Below, in pieces: positions 1 through 9,384 of a stretch of DNA of 64,000 bases (its first letter is position 1; each line of letters begins with the position of its first letter). The stretch comes from Terrisporobacter vanillatitrophus (GTDB lineage: Bacteria; Bacillota; Clostridia; Peptostreptococcales; Peptostreptococcaceae): contig NZ_CP154625.1 in the NCBI RefSeq assembly GCF_051148895.1, positions 3,534,001 through 3,598,000 on the forward strand. The letters are read 5' to 3'. The notes beneath the pieces were generated by a model that searched no databases, was not told the DNA's origin, and worked only from the letters and a program-made list of their open reading frames with translations. Both the position numbers and the translations under genes were made by a program.

Positions 1-1769
1 ATTATTGCTTCTTTAGGACATACTTGTGCACACACATCACATCCTAAACATTGATTTCTATCTATTCTAGCTTTTTTAATTTCTTTATTATATGAGATTG
101 CTGGACATCCTGTCTTAGTACATTTTTTACATCCTATACATAAATCTTCTACAACTTCACATTTTGTTGTAAAGGGCTTATTAAACTCTTCTATATCTTC
201 TTTAGAGAATTTTTTTAGAGCACAAGGCCATCTTGTAATGATTACAGACGCTTCTTTATTTTCAAATGCCCAATCAAGTGTATCATTTACTTCTTTTAAA
301 TTATTAGGGTTTATTACTCTTAAATTTTTCACACCACATGCTCTAACTACTGCTTCTATGCTTATTTCATTAGTTGGCTCACCTTGTAATTTAAATCCTG
401 AACCTGGATTTTCTTGATGTCCTGTCATACCAGTAATTCTATTGTCTAATATTATTGAGATGGCATTACCATTGTTATAAATAATATCTAAAAGTCCATT
501 TATTCCTGTATGGAAGAATGTTGAATCTCCAAGTACACCTACAACTCTTTTCTTATTACCCTCTACCATATTGAAAACTTGTTGTGCTCCATGCCCTGAA
601 CCTAAAGATGCACCCATACAAACTACACAGTCCATTGCATTATATGGCGGTGCAAATCCTAGAGTATAACATCCTATATCTCCAGTTATAACCACATCTT
701 TTCTTTTCCCTAGTTCATAGAATAAACCTCTATGTGGACATCCAGCACAGAATGTTGGTGGTCTTGGAACTAATAATTCTTCATTTGTTTCTAAGTGATC
801 AAATGTTTTTCCATATATAGCTTTTCTTATAACATCTGGTGTCATTTCTCCGTATGTTGGAAATACATCTTTACCATGACAATTTATTCCTAAAGCTTTA
901 ACATGTTCTTCTATGAATTCATCATTTTCTTCTATAACATATATTTTTTCTATCTTAGATGCAAACTCTTTTATCTTTTCATCTGGCATTGGGAAAGTAA
1001 ATCCTAGTTTTAAATAAGATGCATCTTTTCCAAATACTTCTTTTGCGAAATTTATACACATTCCAGACGCAATAACACCTACTTTAGTATCATTTAATTC
1101 AATAGAGTTAAGATCAGTTTCATTGGAGAATTTTTCTAAGTTATTAAGTCTTTCTTCTACCTTTCCTCTTAATACTCTTGAGTTTGCAGGAACTGTAACA
1201 TATTTAGGTGCGTCTTTTACATACTCTTTTATTCCAACTTCTTTCCTACCTTCACACTCAACTATACCCTTTGAATGACACAGTCTTGTTGTTAACCTAT
1301 ATAAAACTGGCGTATCAAATTTTTCACTTATTTCAAATGCTTCTTTGAACATATCTTTAGCTTCTTGGCTAGTTGATGGCTCAAGCATTGGAATTTTAGC
1401 TGCTCTAGCATAATTTCTATTATCTTGCTCATTTTGTGATGAATGTTGTCCTGGTTCATCCGCTGTAATTATGATAAATCCTCCAGTTACACCTGTATAT
1501 GCTACAGTGAACAATGGATCAGCTGCCACATTTAAACCAACATGTTTCATAGATGCAACAGTTCTCGCTCCCGCTATTGAAGCTCCTGCCGCTGCCTCAA
1601 CTGCTACTTTCTCATTTGGAGCCCATTCTGCAAGAATATCATCCTTATATAAAGCTATATTTTCTAATATCTCCGTACTTGGAGTTCCCGGATAAGCTGA
1701 AGCATATTTTACACCAGCTTCATATGCTCCACGAGCTATGGCCTCATTACCTGTCATTAATTTCTTCAT
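1..1769 (-). CDS. iorA: Indolepyruvate:ferredoxin oxidoreductase, alpha subunit (3' end cut by window edge)
   Basis: Oxidatively decarboxylates aryl-pyruvates made by transamination of aromatic amino acids to aryl-acetyl-CoA, reducing ferredoxin; a cytoplasmic TPP and Fe-S enzyme working with IorB. I read 589 codons from ATG at 1769, preceded by the ribosome site AGGGGGA. Visible are the N-terminal MTGNEA..YPGTPSTE pyrimidine-binding region, the CPHRG and GDIGCYTLG TPP region in the middle, and a C-terminal double ferredoxin domain (CIGCKKC..GCP and CLGCDVC..VCP). Family length is near 590-600, so only a few codons are missing; iorB probably follows to the left. The gene lies 29 nt after the aminotransferase gene, so the two are probably co-transcribed. 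Confidence 0.93.
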   Translation of the reverse strand, partial: MKKLMTGNEAIARGAYEAGVKYASAYPGTPSTEILENIALYKDDILAEWAPNEKVAVEAAAGASIAGARTVASMKHVGLNVAADPLFTVAYTGVTGGFIIITADEPGQHSSQNEQDNRNYARAAKIPMLEPSTSQEAKDMFKEAFEISEKFDTPVLYRLTTRLCHSKGIVECEGRKEVGIKEYVKDAPKYVTVPANSRVLRGKVEERLNNLEKFSNETDLNSIELNDTKVGVIASGMCINFAKEVFGKDASYLKLGFTFPMPDEKIKEFASKIEKIYVIEENDEFIEEHVKALGINCHGKDVFPTYGEMTPDVIRKAIYGKTFDHLETNEELLVPRPPTFCAGCPHRGLFYELGKRKDVVITGDIGCYTLGFAPPYNAMDCVVCMGASLGSGHGAQQVFNMVEGNKKRVVGVLGDSTFFHTGINGLLDIIYNNGNAISIILDNRITGMTGHQENPGSGFKLQGEPTNEISIEAVVRACGVKNLRVINPNNLKEVNDTLDWAFENKEASVIITRWPCALKKFSKEDIEEFNKPFTTKCEVVEDLCIGCKKCTKTGCPAISYNKEIKKARIDRNQCLGCDVCAQVCPKEAI

Positions 1770-1798
1770 GTTAATAGTCCCCCTTACTTTTATGTTTT

Positions 1799-3064
1799 TT
1801 ATACTGAAGTTGTATCCAATAATTTAACTTTTTCAAAAACTTCTTTTATAATTTTTGGAGCTTTTTTACACTTTTCTTCTGATACTGCACATACCGCAAA
1901 TCTTAATCCCATTTTTAAAGGAACTAAATAAAGATTTTCTTTAGTGAGTGCTTCGCAAACTTCTTTTGGATTATTGCATGGTATACTTACAAAAAATCCA
2001 TCTCTATATGGAAGTATCTCAAGATTTACTTCTTTTGCACCTTGTACAAAAGCCTCCGCTCTTTTAACAAGCATATCTTTATATTCATCTTTCTCAATTT
2101 TATATTCTGCATACTTTTGCTCATCTGAAATTAAATGAGAAAGAATAGACATAGCTCCTCTATTACAATTAGACCAATTGGCTCTACAAGAATGCATTAA
2201 TGAGTAATAAAATTCTTCTGCAATGTCTTCACTTGAAGATATTCCTATGGCTGCCCCCATCCTCATACCATAAGCAGTAAATCCTTTTGACATACTAAAA
2301 CCTACTATTGATAATATATTTTCTGGCAAGTTTTCAAATTTATTAAAGAATTTTCTACTTGCTATATCATCTTTAACAAAATCTATATATGCAACATCTA
2401 TAAATAAAACTATTTTTTTACTCTCATCCTTTGCAACTTCTTTTGCAAAATCTAATATTTCATCCCACTCATAATCCGACACAGTATATCCTGTTGGATT
2501 GTGACCAGGAGTATTAATTATTGTGAATATATTTCCTTGCTTATCTATAATTTCTTTAAATTTACATTTAAAAGATTCAATATTAAATTTTCCTTCATCA
2601 TTAAATAATTTGTAATTTGCAACTCCTCTTCCAGCTTCCTCTCCTATAATTGCATAAGGACTCCAGTACCAATCAGAAGTCAAAATTACATCTCCGTAAT
2701 TAGTATAGTTCCACATTGCTAATTTAATAGCACCACTTCCACCTGGAGAAGCTACAACTCTTACATAACTATCTGGATCATTTCCTTGAAAACAAACTTT
2801 TTTTACAGCCTCTTTATAGTTATCTTGTCCTGCAATAGAAGCGTAAGCAGATATTTCATTATTAGGCAATGATTTTAATTGTTCAAAAACGCTATTCATT
2901 GTTATTAGTTTTCCTTCATCATCTATTAATGCACCAATGGTAGCATTGATAACGTTTTCTCTACCTATGTTTTGTTCTGCCTTTTGAGCTCTTTCAGATA
3001 AGTTAAATATAATGTCATTTTCTCTGGGCCATCTTGCGTGGTCTGCAACCATACTTAATTTCAT
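1799..3064 (-). CDS. PLP-dependent aminotransferase class I/II (probably aromatic amino acid)
   Basis: 421-residue fold-type I aminotransferase. Visible are NTPGHNPTG at about 184-192, DVAY at 223-226 and the probable PLP lysine K260 in FSMSKGFTAYGMRMG. It should transfer the amino group of an amino acid to a 2-oxo acid. Its position directly upstream of iorA suggests that aromatic amino acids are the substrates, the first step of Stickland-type aryl-acid formation; substrate specificity is inference. ATG at 3064 is preceded by GGGAGGAAT. The sequence is unlike classic AspC and closer to the clostridial tyrosine or aromatic aminotransferase group. Confidence 0.85.
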   Translation of the reverse strand: MKLSMVADHARWPRENDIIFNLSERAQKAEQNIGRENVINATIGALIDDEGKLITMNSVFEQLKSLPNNEISAYASIAGQDNYKEAVKKVCFQGNDPDSYVRVVASPGGSGAIKLAMWNYTNYGDVILTSDWYWSPYAIIGEEAGRGVANYKLFNDEGKFNIESFKCKFKEIIDKQGNIFTIINTPGHNPTGYTVSDYEWDEILDFAKEVAKDESKKIVLFIDVAYIDFVKDDIASRKFFNKFENLPENILSIVGFSMSKGFTAYGMRMGAAIGISSSEDIAEEFYYSLMHSCRANWSNCNRGAMSILSHLISDEQKYAEYKIEKDEYKDMLVKRAEAFVQGAKEVNLEILPYRDGFFVSIPCNNPKEVCEALTKENLYLVPLKMGLRFAVCAVSEEKCKKAPKIIKEVFEKVKLLDTTSV

Positions 3065-3176
3065 CTTATTCCTCCCATTTTATTTCACTATTTTCATACT
3101 CATAATATTTCCTAATATCATAATAAACCTTCCATTAACTGGAATGTCAATAGATTTTATGTAATCTAAAAAAAAA

Positions 3177-3204
3177 TACACAGTTCAATATATTGAACTG
3201 TGTA
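3177..3204 (-). terminator. Intrinsic terminator after the small membrane protein gene
   Basis: Perfect stem TACACAGTTCAA/TTGAACTGTGTA with an A-run on one side and a T-run on the other, so it could work in both directions. It begins 5 nt after the stop codon at 3209. Confidence 0.8.
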
Positions 3205-3208
3205 TTTT

Positions 3209-3397
3209 TTAATCTTCTCTTTTTTGGGCAGATAGCTTCATCATCTTTAGATGTTGTCTCATAAAGAATATTTCAGCTGTCATAGCAAAGCATGCTACTA
3301 TCCTAACTGTCATACTTGTAGTATTTAGTGCGATTTCAGTAAAATATGTAAATAAAATTAAATCCATACTAAACACAAAAATATCTCCTAATTTCAT
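3209..3397 (-). CDS. Small membrane protein of unknown function
   Basis: 62 residues. The N-terminal half is hydrophobic (two possible membrane segments, about 5-25 and 30-46), followed by a basic tail rich in K, R and Q. ATG at 3397 is preceded by AAGGAGTGAAC, a good ribosome site, and the gene ends in its own terminator. It lies 21 nt downstream of the mrp stop codon on the same strand, so it may share the mrp transcript. I do not recognise a family. Confidence 0.6.
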   Translation of the reverse strand: MKLGDIFVFSMDLILFTYFTEIALNTTSMTVRIVACFAMTAEIFFMRQHLKMMKLSAQKRED

Positions 3398-3418
3398 TTG
3401 TTCACTCCTTATTTTTAG

Positions 3419-4276
3419 CTAGAATGCCCCTGAGATCTCTTTTTCTTTTTCTTCTAATGACTTAATCATATTTATTACTATAGGATTAAATAATCCTTCT
3501 ACTTCTTCATCACCATCTTTATAAATACCTATAGATACGTTTCCTATTCCGGAGTTCATTGGTAATTGTCCTAAAAGATCCAAATTCATATCATCAAGGA
3601 ACTTTCTATTATTTTCTCCATTAAATATTTGAATCTTTTTATTACAGTCTGGACATGTTATGTAGCTCATATTTTCAACTACACCAATTACATCTATATC
3701 TAGCTTTTGTACCATATGAACAGCCTTTGTAACTATCATTGATACCATATCCTGAGGTATTGTAACCATTACTATACCATTTATAGGAATAGATTGCATA
3801 ACTGTTAAAGCTACATCTCCTGTTCCTGGAGGCATATCGATTATAAGGTAATCTAATTCTTCCCATAAAACATCTGTATAAAATTGTTTTACTGCATTAG
3901 AAACCATTGCACCTCTCCAGATAACAGGTTCTTCTTCATTTTCTATTAATAAATTTAGAGACATTACTTTTATTCCATCTGCTGTTACTGCTGGATATAT
4001 AAATTCCTCTGTTGCTCTTGCTCTTTGCTTGTCTACACCTAAAAGCCTTGGTATACTAGGACCTGTTATGTCCGCATCTAATACACCTACTTTATATCCT
4101 TGTTTAGCTAAATTTTTTGCTATAAGTGCTGATACTGTAGATTTTCCTACTCCACCTTTACCACTCATTACACCTATAATTTTATTAATTTTATTTAGTG
4201 GATTATTAACCACTGAGCAATTTGATTGTTCTTTATTACAAGATCCATTTGATGGACATGAATTACAATTTGACAT
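3419..4276 (-). CDS. Mrp/NBP35-type P-loop ATPase, iron-sulfur carrier
   Basis: 285 residues from ATG at 4276, chosen because GGGGGGGAAAAATAG lies just upstream; an in-frame start at 4354 has no such site. Features: N-terminal cysteines C4, C7, C13 and C20, deviant Walker A SGKGGVGKS at about 38-46, Walker B region IDMPPGTGD, and a CPDC pair near residue 210. Family members assemble and carry Fe-S clusters to apo-proteins in the cytosol, binding a bridging cluster through the CxxC motif. Several window proteins (IorA, NrdG, BFD-like) are plausible clients, but nothing in the context proves this. Confidence 0.88.
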   Translation of the reverse strand: MSNCNSCPSNGSCNKEQSNCSVVNNPLNKINKIIGVMSGKGGVGKSTVSALIAKNLAKQGYKVGVLDADITGPSIPRLLGVDKQRARATEEFIYPAVTADGIKVMSLNLLIENEEEPVIWRGAMVSNAVKQFYTDVLWEELDYLIIDMPPGTGDVALTVMQSIPINGIVMVTIPQDMVSMIVTKAVHMVQKLDIDVIGVVENMSYITCPDCNKKIQIFNGENNRKFLDDMNLDLLGQLPMNSGIGNVSIGIYKDGDEEVEGLFNPIVINMIKSLEEKEKEISGAF

Positions 4277-4395
4277 TTCTATTTTTCCCCCCCTAATAAT
4301 AGATATATCTACAAAATAAATATAGTTCTTTATATTTATTTTGTCAATGAACATAATAATGATATAAAATATAAATAATTACTTTTTAAAAGGAT

Positions 4396-4830
4396 GTGTT
4401 TATCATAAAGGGTACAATTGTTGAAAAGTTTAAACTATATAAAGATAAAATTATAGAATATATAAAATTTAATATTATAGGTACTGCAAATTTTATAGTT
4501 GCTCAGATATTTTACTTAACACTATATCTAGTTTTTAAAATTGATTATTTAATTGCATATACTATTACAAGTATTATAAGCATTACTGCATCTTATTATT
4601 TGAATTCTAAATTTACATTCAAAGAACAAAAGTATTCTTTAAAAAAATATTTGCTAAGCTTCTTAGTATATATATTTGAATATGCTCTAAATCTGGGAAT
4701 TATATTGTCATTAGTTAATATATTAGACTTAAGTAAAGCTATAGCTCCTATAATAGCTCCTATTTTCTCGACTATTCCCGTATTTTTTTTAATGAGATTA
4801 GTTATAAAACATACAGATAAAAAAAAATAA
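4396..4830 (+). CDS. GtrA-family membrane protein
   Basis: About 144 residues with four hydrophobic segments and the family signature YIKFNIIGTANFIVAQ near the N-terminus and ASYYLNSKFTF in the middle. GtrA/DPMS-type proteins are small four-helix membrane proteins, proposed to flip lipid-linked sugars for cell-surface glycosylation. The start is uncertain: the frame opens with GTG at 4396 only 2 nt after AAAAGG, and an ATT codon at 4417 follows AAAGGG by 4 nt. No glycosyltransferase lies nearby, so the partner is unknown. Confidence 0.8.
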   Translation: MFIIKGTIVEKFKLYKDKIIEYIKFNIIGTANFIVAQIFYLTLYLVFKIDYLIAYTITSIISITASYYLNSKFTFKEQKYSLKKYLLSFLVYIFEYALNLGIILSLVNILDLSKAIAPIIAPIFSTIPVFFLMRLVIKHTDKKK

Positions 4831-4866
4831 ACACATTATTAATTTTTTAATTAATAATGTGTTTAT
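4827..4866. terminator. Bidirectional terminator between gtrA-like and histidine kinase genes
   Basis: A perfect 16-bp stem (4829-4844 with 4849-4864), loop TTTT, flanked by A-runs and T-runs. It serves both converging genes. Confidence 0.85.
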
Positions 4867-4869
4867 TTT

Positions 4870-6753
4870 TTATATATCCGAAAACTCTATATTAGCCCTA
4901 CTATATCTAACTTCCTCATTTTTTTGTAAAATAAATTCCTCACCATTATTTAATAATCTCTTAGGTATAACTACTATAAATTCACTACCTTGGTTAATTT
5001 TACTATTTACTTTAATACTTCCTCCATGCAAACTTACTAAAGATTTTACTAAGTATAGTCCTATGCCACTTCCTTGTTTTTCTATTCTATTTTTACTTTC
5101 AACTTGTTCAAACCTTTCAAATATACAATTAGCTTTTTCCTTTGGTATTCCAATTCCTTCATCTCTTACACTAATCTTAATTTTATCATCTTTAATATTT
5201 AAATTTACATATATATTTCCATTTTTTTTATTAAACTTAACTGCATTTGATAATAAATTAAGCATAGTTCTTTCTATAATATCTGGATCAAATAGTACTA
5301 CTTCTTCTTCAACATTTGTATCAAAAATTAAGTGCATACTATTAAATTCTGTAAATTCCACAATGGAATCACATATGTCTTCTATAAATCCTACTATATC
5401 TGTATTAATCGGATTAAAACTTATAAATCCTGCCTCAACTCGTGTTGAATCCAATAAATTATTTATAAGCCTCACAAGTCTTAAACTATTCATTTCCATA
5501 ATATCCATATATTTATAAAACTTATTAGCATCTTGCGGTGATAATTTTGTTAAATTTAATTTGATAAGTTGAACTGTGCTTGATATAAGATTGATTGGCG
5601 TCCTCAATTCATGAGATAAATTTACAAAGAAATCTAATTTAAGCTGATTTTTTTCTTCTTCTATTTTCTTTTTCTCTGTTACATCAGTTAAAATTCCTAC
5701 TCTTTTCGAAATACTTCCTTTTGAATCCTTTATTGGTAAAAATTTATACCAAATCCACTTTTCTTTTCCATTATCTAATTTTACTTTTCCAGTTCCTTCA
5801 TTACATTTGTCAAAATCAAATTCATAACTTATATTATAATCATTACATTCTACTCTCTTAAAATACTCCTCTATCTTACTAAAGTCCCTATATAAGTCCT
5901 CTGGACTATCTTCAAATACATTCCTAAAAGCTGGACTAACATAAGTGGCCCTCTCTTTATCTCTAATAATAAATACAGAGTCAGAATACTTAGTTATCTC
6001 TCTAAAATTCTCTTCATTTTGCTCTAAACTTTTCTCAAAAACTAGCCTATCATTTATTTCTATACTAAAGCCTTTTGTTCCTATTATATTATCATTATCA
6101 TCTATTATAGGCCATATAGTTGACTCTAAATAAATTTTATTGCCATCTTTCTTTGTTAATGTTTGATAGAAAGTTTTTACATTTCTATTTGATATAACAT
6201 TATTTTCTTGTTGTCTAAACTTCCTAACCTCAGATGGTTCCCATAAATCTAAATCTCTTTTCCCAGTAATTGTTTTTTTTCCCTTTAATTTTAAATCATT
6301 AAAGTTTTCACATATATTAGTATATACCCCATTTAGATCTTTTGCCCAATTATATATTATAAAATCTTCCTCATCACAGTCCATATTGTAATTCATTGAA
6401 TATACTACAATAAAATATTCTTCCAAATAATATATATCCATTATTACATTTTTATTATTTAATTCAACAGTATACTCTACATTTTTATGGCCATTCTTAA
6501 TTATATCCTTTACAAATTGGTCAAATTCGTCGCCTTTAAATTTATTTTTTATCCAATTATTCGCTATTAATTCAGTTATTTCCTTTTCAAATACATTATT
6601 TTCTGTTATCACCTTAAAAACTTTTTGAAATTCTTTATTCTGTTCTAATACCTCTATGCCAATGTATTTATTATGATTATCCATTTTACAATTTATTATT
6701 AAGTAAGCTATTTTACTATTTTTTATTATACTTCTATAAATATCCTTTTTCAT
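4870..6753 (-). CDS. Orphan PAS-domain sensor histidine kinase
   Basis: 627 residues from ATG at 6753, preceded by GAGGGG; an upstream in-frame ATG lacks a ribosome site. It has no membrane segment. The N-terminal 240 residues hold at least one PAS-like unit (DGNKIYLESTIWPIID), then a second PAS-PAC at about 245-365 ending in ILTDVTEKKK. HisKA has the phospho-acceptor H381 in FFVNLSHELRTPIN; HATPase has the N-box NLLSNAVKFN, G1 DEGIGIP and G2 GSGIGLYLVK. All catalytic motifs are intact. No response regulator is adjacent. Clostridia use such orphan cytosolic kinases to control Spo0A, which is possible here but unproven. Confidence 0.88.
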   Translation of the reverse strand: MKKDIYRSIIKNSKIAYLIINCKMDNHNKYIGIEVLEQNKEFQKVFKVITENNVFEKEITELIANNWIKNKFKGDEFDQFVKDIIKNGHKNVEYTVELNNKNVIMDIYYLEEYFIVVYSMNYNMDCDEEDFIIYNWAKDLNGVYTNICENFNDLKLKGKKTITGKRDLDLWEPSEVRKFRQQENNVISNRNVKTFYQTLTKKDGNKIYLESTIWPIIDDNDNIIGTKGFSIEINDRLVFEKSLEQNEENFREITKYSDSVFIIRDKERATYVSPAFRNVFEDSPEDLYRDFSKIEEYFKRVECNDYNISYEFDFDKCNEGTGKVKLDNGKEKWIWYKFLPIKDSKGSISKRVGILTDVTEKKKIEEEKNQLKLDFFVNLSHELRTPINLISSTVQLIKLNLTKLSPQDANKFYKYMDIMEMNSLRLVRLINNLLDSTRVEAGFISFNPINTDIVGFIEDICDSIVEFTEFNSMHLIFDTNVEEEVVLFDPDIIERTMLNLLSNAVKFNKKNGNIYVNLNIKDDKIKISVRDEGIGIPKEKANCIFERFEQVESKNRIEKQGSGIGLYLVKSLVSLHGGSIKVNSKINQGSEFIVVIPKRLLNNGEEFILQKNEEVRYSRANIEFSDI

Positions 6754-6949
6754 AATAAAACCCCTCATTTTCAATTCTCTATTAAATTAACATAGACTTT
6801 AACACTCATCATTATTTTTATTATATCACTTTTTTACATTTTTTTCCTTACTCAAAAAAATAATTTTTTCTAAATATTGTATATTCGAACTTATGTTTGT
6901 CTATAATTTTACTAAAGTTTTTAATTATATTAAAATGTGGAGGTTTTAA

Positions 6950-7363
6950 ATGAATAAAGTCATATTAGTAGGAAGGTTATGTCAAGATCCAGATTTGAAA
7001 TTTGTAGGTGAGAAAAATATCCCTGTAACTAGATTTTCATTGGCAGTTGATAGAGGTTATAAGAATGCTCAAGGTGAACATGATACTGATTTTATTAATT
7101 GTGAAATATGGAATAAACAAGCAGAAGTTTTTAGTGAATATATGACTAAAGGTAGATTAGTTTATATTGAAGGAAAAATGAAAGTAGATAAATATTTATC
7201 TACAAATGGAGAAAATAGAAAATCTATTACTGTCAACTGTGACTTATTTAGATTTATAGACCCTAAACAAAATAATAAAACTGAAAATACTTTTAATAAT
7301 GAAGAAATATTTACAGATGAAGTTTTTGATGGTGAAATATCTGAAAGCGAAATTCCATTTTAA
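6950..7363 (+). CDS. ssb: Single-stranded DNA-binding protein
   Basis: 137 residues. The OB-fold covers about 1-105 (MNKVILVGRLCQDPDL, FINCEIWNKQAE, YIEGKMKVDKY). After a short acidic linker it ends in the conserved tip SEIPF, which recruits replication and repair partners. ATG at 6950 follows TGGAGG. The linker is shorter than in the main replicative SSB of many Firmicutes (about 170 residues), and the gene stands alone rather than between rpsF and rpsR. It is therefore probably a second SSB (competence or stress type), which is inference. Confidence 0.9.
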   Translation: MNKVILVGRLCQDPDLKFVGEKNIPVTRFSLAVDRGYKNAQGEHDTDFINCEIWNKQAEVFSEYMTKGRLVYIEGKMKVDKYLSTNGENRKSITVNCDLFRFIDPKQNNKTENTFNNEEIFTDEVFDGEISESEIPF

Positions 7364-7444
7364 AAATAAAAAATTTGCTTCCCTTAAACTATTAAATTAG
7401 CCATGTACTTGGCTACCACTTTAGGCTATAAACTTACTCAAATT

Positions 7445-7478
7445 AAAATGTGTAGATTATTAATAATCTACACATTTT
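7445..7478. terminator. Bidirectional terminator between ssb and the glycogen operon
   Basis: Perfect inverted repeat ATGTGTAGATTATT/AATAATCTACACAT (7448-7475) flanked by A and T runs. It ends 2 nt before the stop codon of the GH13 gene. Confidence 0.85.
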
Positions 7479-7479
7479 T

Positions 7480-9384
7480 CTATGCTTGTTCAAATGATTC
7501 CTTTTTAATATTTTTCATTTTAAACATCATAAAAGATTTTGGTCCAATATCTACTACAAATTTTCCATTTTCTTTTTCTAAAGTAACTCCATAATCACCA
7601 GGAGTATATTTTATCCCTATTTCATCTAACAAATCATACTCAAAATCAAAATGTATACGTTTATAATCCTCACTTCTATTCATAATTATTAAACAATTAT
7701 CTTCCTCATTTTCATGAAGAAATCTTTCATAGGCAAAAACATCATTATCTCTAGTATAAATAAAATTAGTTTCACCTTTTAATAAAGATTTTACTCTATG
7801 TCTAGTTTGAATGGAATTTCGATAAAAATCTATCATCTCATTATCTTCATTTTTCCATGGATAAGTTCTTCTGTTATCTGGGTCTTTATCTCCTTCAAGA
7901 CCTGCTTCATCACCATAATAAATGTACGGTACTCCTTCAAAAGTCATCTGTGCTAATACTGCAAGTTTAATCATATCATTATCATTATTAAGCTCTGTTT
8001 TAACTCTTCTTACATCATGGGTACCTAATAGATTCAAGTTTGATTTAAATGCATCTGGCGGATAGTTTTCTTTGATTTCCATATATAAATCATTAAGTTC
8101 ATATGAGCCTATTTCTCCTTTTAAGAAAGATACTATTCCCTTTCTAAATGGATATCCCATAGCTGAATCAAGCTGTTTTCCTAAAAGATAATTTCTGCGT
8201 TGACCATAACTAATTTTATTAGAAGCATCTTCCCAAACTTCTCCGATTAGAACGGAATCGTTTTCGGAATTTTTTAGTTCCTTTTTAAATTCAGATACAA
8301 ACTCATCAGGTAATTCATCTACTACATCTAATCTCCATCCTTTAACTCCCATTTTGGTCCATTTATTTAAAACACTTCCTTCATCTTTAATTATGTAATC
8401 CATATACGAAGGTTCTAATTCATCTACATTTGGTAAGTCTTTAATTCCCCACCAACATTCATATCCTACCTTCGAATCATCAAATGTATACCAACTTCTG
8501 TATGGAGAATCTTCATTATCATAAGCTCCTTTGCTATCATAATTGTTAAACTTATTAAAATAAATACTATCAGCTCCTGTATGGCTAAATACACCATCAA
8601 GTATTATAGATATTCCCTTTGCATTAGCTTTTTCTATTAATTCTTCAAATATTTCTTCATCACCAAACATAGGATCAATCTTTTTATAATCTCCTGTATT
8701 GTATTTATGATTACTAGATGATTCGAAAACTGGACTTAGATATATGATACTTACTCCAAGCTTCTTAAGGTATCCTAACTTATTTATAATTCCCTTAAGA
8801 TTACCTCCATAAAAATCCCATCTTATGATATCTCCATTCTCATCTTTTATATACATTGGATCATCTTCCCAATTGGCATATATGAAACTATTTTTCTTTG
8901 GATTACTTGGTTTACTAGTTCTATTGCCATTATTAAATCTGTCTACAAATATATGATATAAAATGCCTTCTTTAAACCAAGTTGGAGCTTTACTTTCTTC
9001 ATAAACGGTTAATTGATATTTATTTAGATTGTTAAAATCATATTTACAAACCTCACCATTTTGTTTGACTTTTCCATAAAATAACTTTTGATTATATCCA
9101 TTTTTAATAACTTCCACTTCAAAATAATAATAATATACTGCTGGAATTAGTAATGGTTCTATTTTACATTCATATATATTTTTTTCTTTTTTATTCAATG
9201 AAATTCGTCTTATTTCTTTACTACCTAAGTTTTCATCATCTTTTGTTATTACTAAACAAATACTGTATACTTCTTCGTTAGTATTAATCCTAATATCAGC
9301 TCCTTGGTTAATCTCTAAGGCTCCAAAAGGAGCCTTAAAATATTCATTCCAGGAGTTAAATGATATTGTTTTGCACATCCTCAT
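7480..9384 (-). CDS. GH13 alpha-amylase/neopullulanase-like glucan hydrolase
   Basis: About 634 residues. An N-terminal beta-sandwich (about 1-125) precedes a GH13 barrel: region II GVFSHTG, nucleophile D in GWRLDVVDEL (about 354), acid/base E in IGEVWED (about 383) and third acid D in LLGTHDVRR (about 458). No signal peptide, so it acts on cytoplasmic glycogen or maltodextrin, as expected for the last gene of a glycogen operon. It overlaps the end of glgP. ATG 9384 and ATG 9378 are both possible after AAAGGG (GTG at 9387 opens the frame). It may replace the missing GlgX debranching enzyme; exact specificity cannot be read. Confidence 0.85.
   Translation of the reverse strand: MRMCKTISFNSWNEYFKAPFGALEINQGADIRINTNEEVYSICLVITKDDENLGSKEIRRISLNKKEKNIYECKIEPLLIPAVYYYYFEVEVIKNGYNQKLFYGKVKQNGEVCKYDFNNLNKYQLTVYEESKAPTWFKEGILYHIFVDRFNNGNRTSKPSNPKKNSFIYANWEDDPMYIKDENGDIIRWDFYGGNLKGIINKLGYLKKLGVSIIYLSPVFESSSNHKYNTGDYKKIDPMFGDEEIFEELIEKANAKGISIILDGVFSHTGADSIYFNKFNNYDSKGAYDNEDSPYRSWYTFDDSKVGYECWWGIKDLPNVDELEPSYMDYIIKDEGSVLNKWTKMGVKGWRLDVVDELPDEFVSEFKKELKNSENDSVLIGEVWEDASNKISYGQRRNYLLGKQLDSAMGYPFRKGIVSFLKGEIGSYELNDLYMEIKENYPPDAFKSNLNLLGTHDVRRVKTELNNDNDMIKLAVLAQMTFEGVPYIYYGDEAGLEGDKDPDNRRTYPWKNEDNEMIDFYRNSIQTRHRVKSLLKGETNFIYTRDNDVFAYERFLHENEEDNCLIIMNRSEDYKRIHFDFEYDLLDEIGIKYTPGDYGVTLEKENGKFVVDIGPKSFMMFKMKNIKKESFEQA

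Noticed and set aside
4859..5518. 219-residue plus-strand frame
   Set aside because: Antisense to the histidine kinase; AT-rich shadow with low-complexity Leu/Ser/Phe content and no ribosome site.
7403..7594. 63-residue plus-strand frame
   Set aside because: It crosses the ssb terminator and runs antisense into the GH13 gene; no ribosome site.
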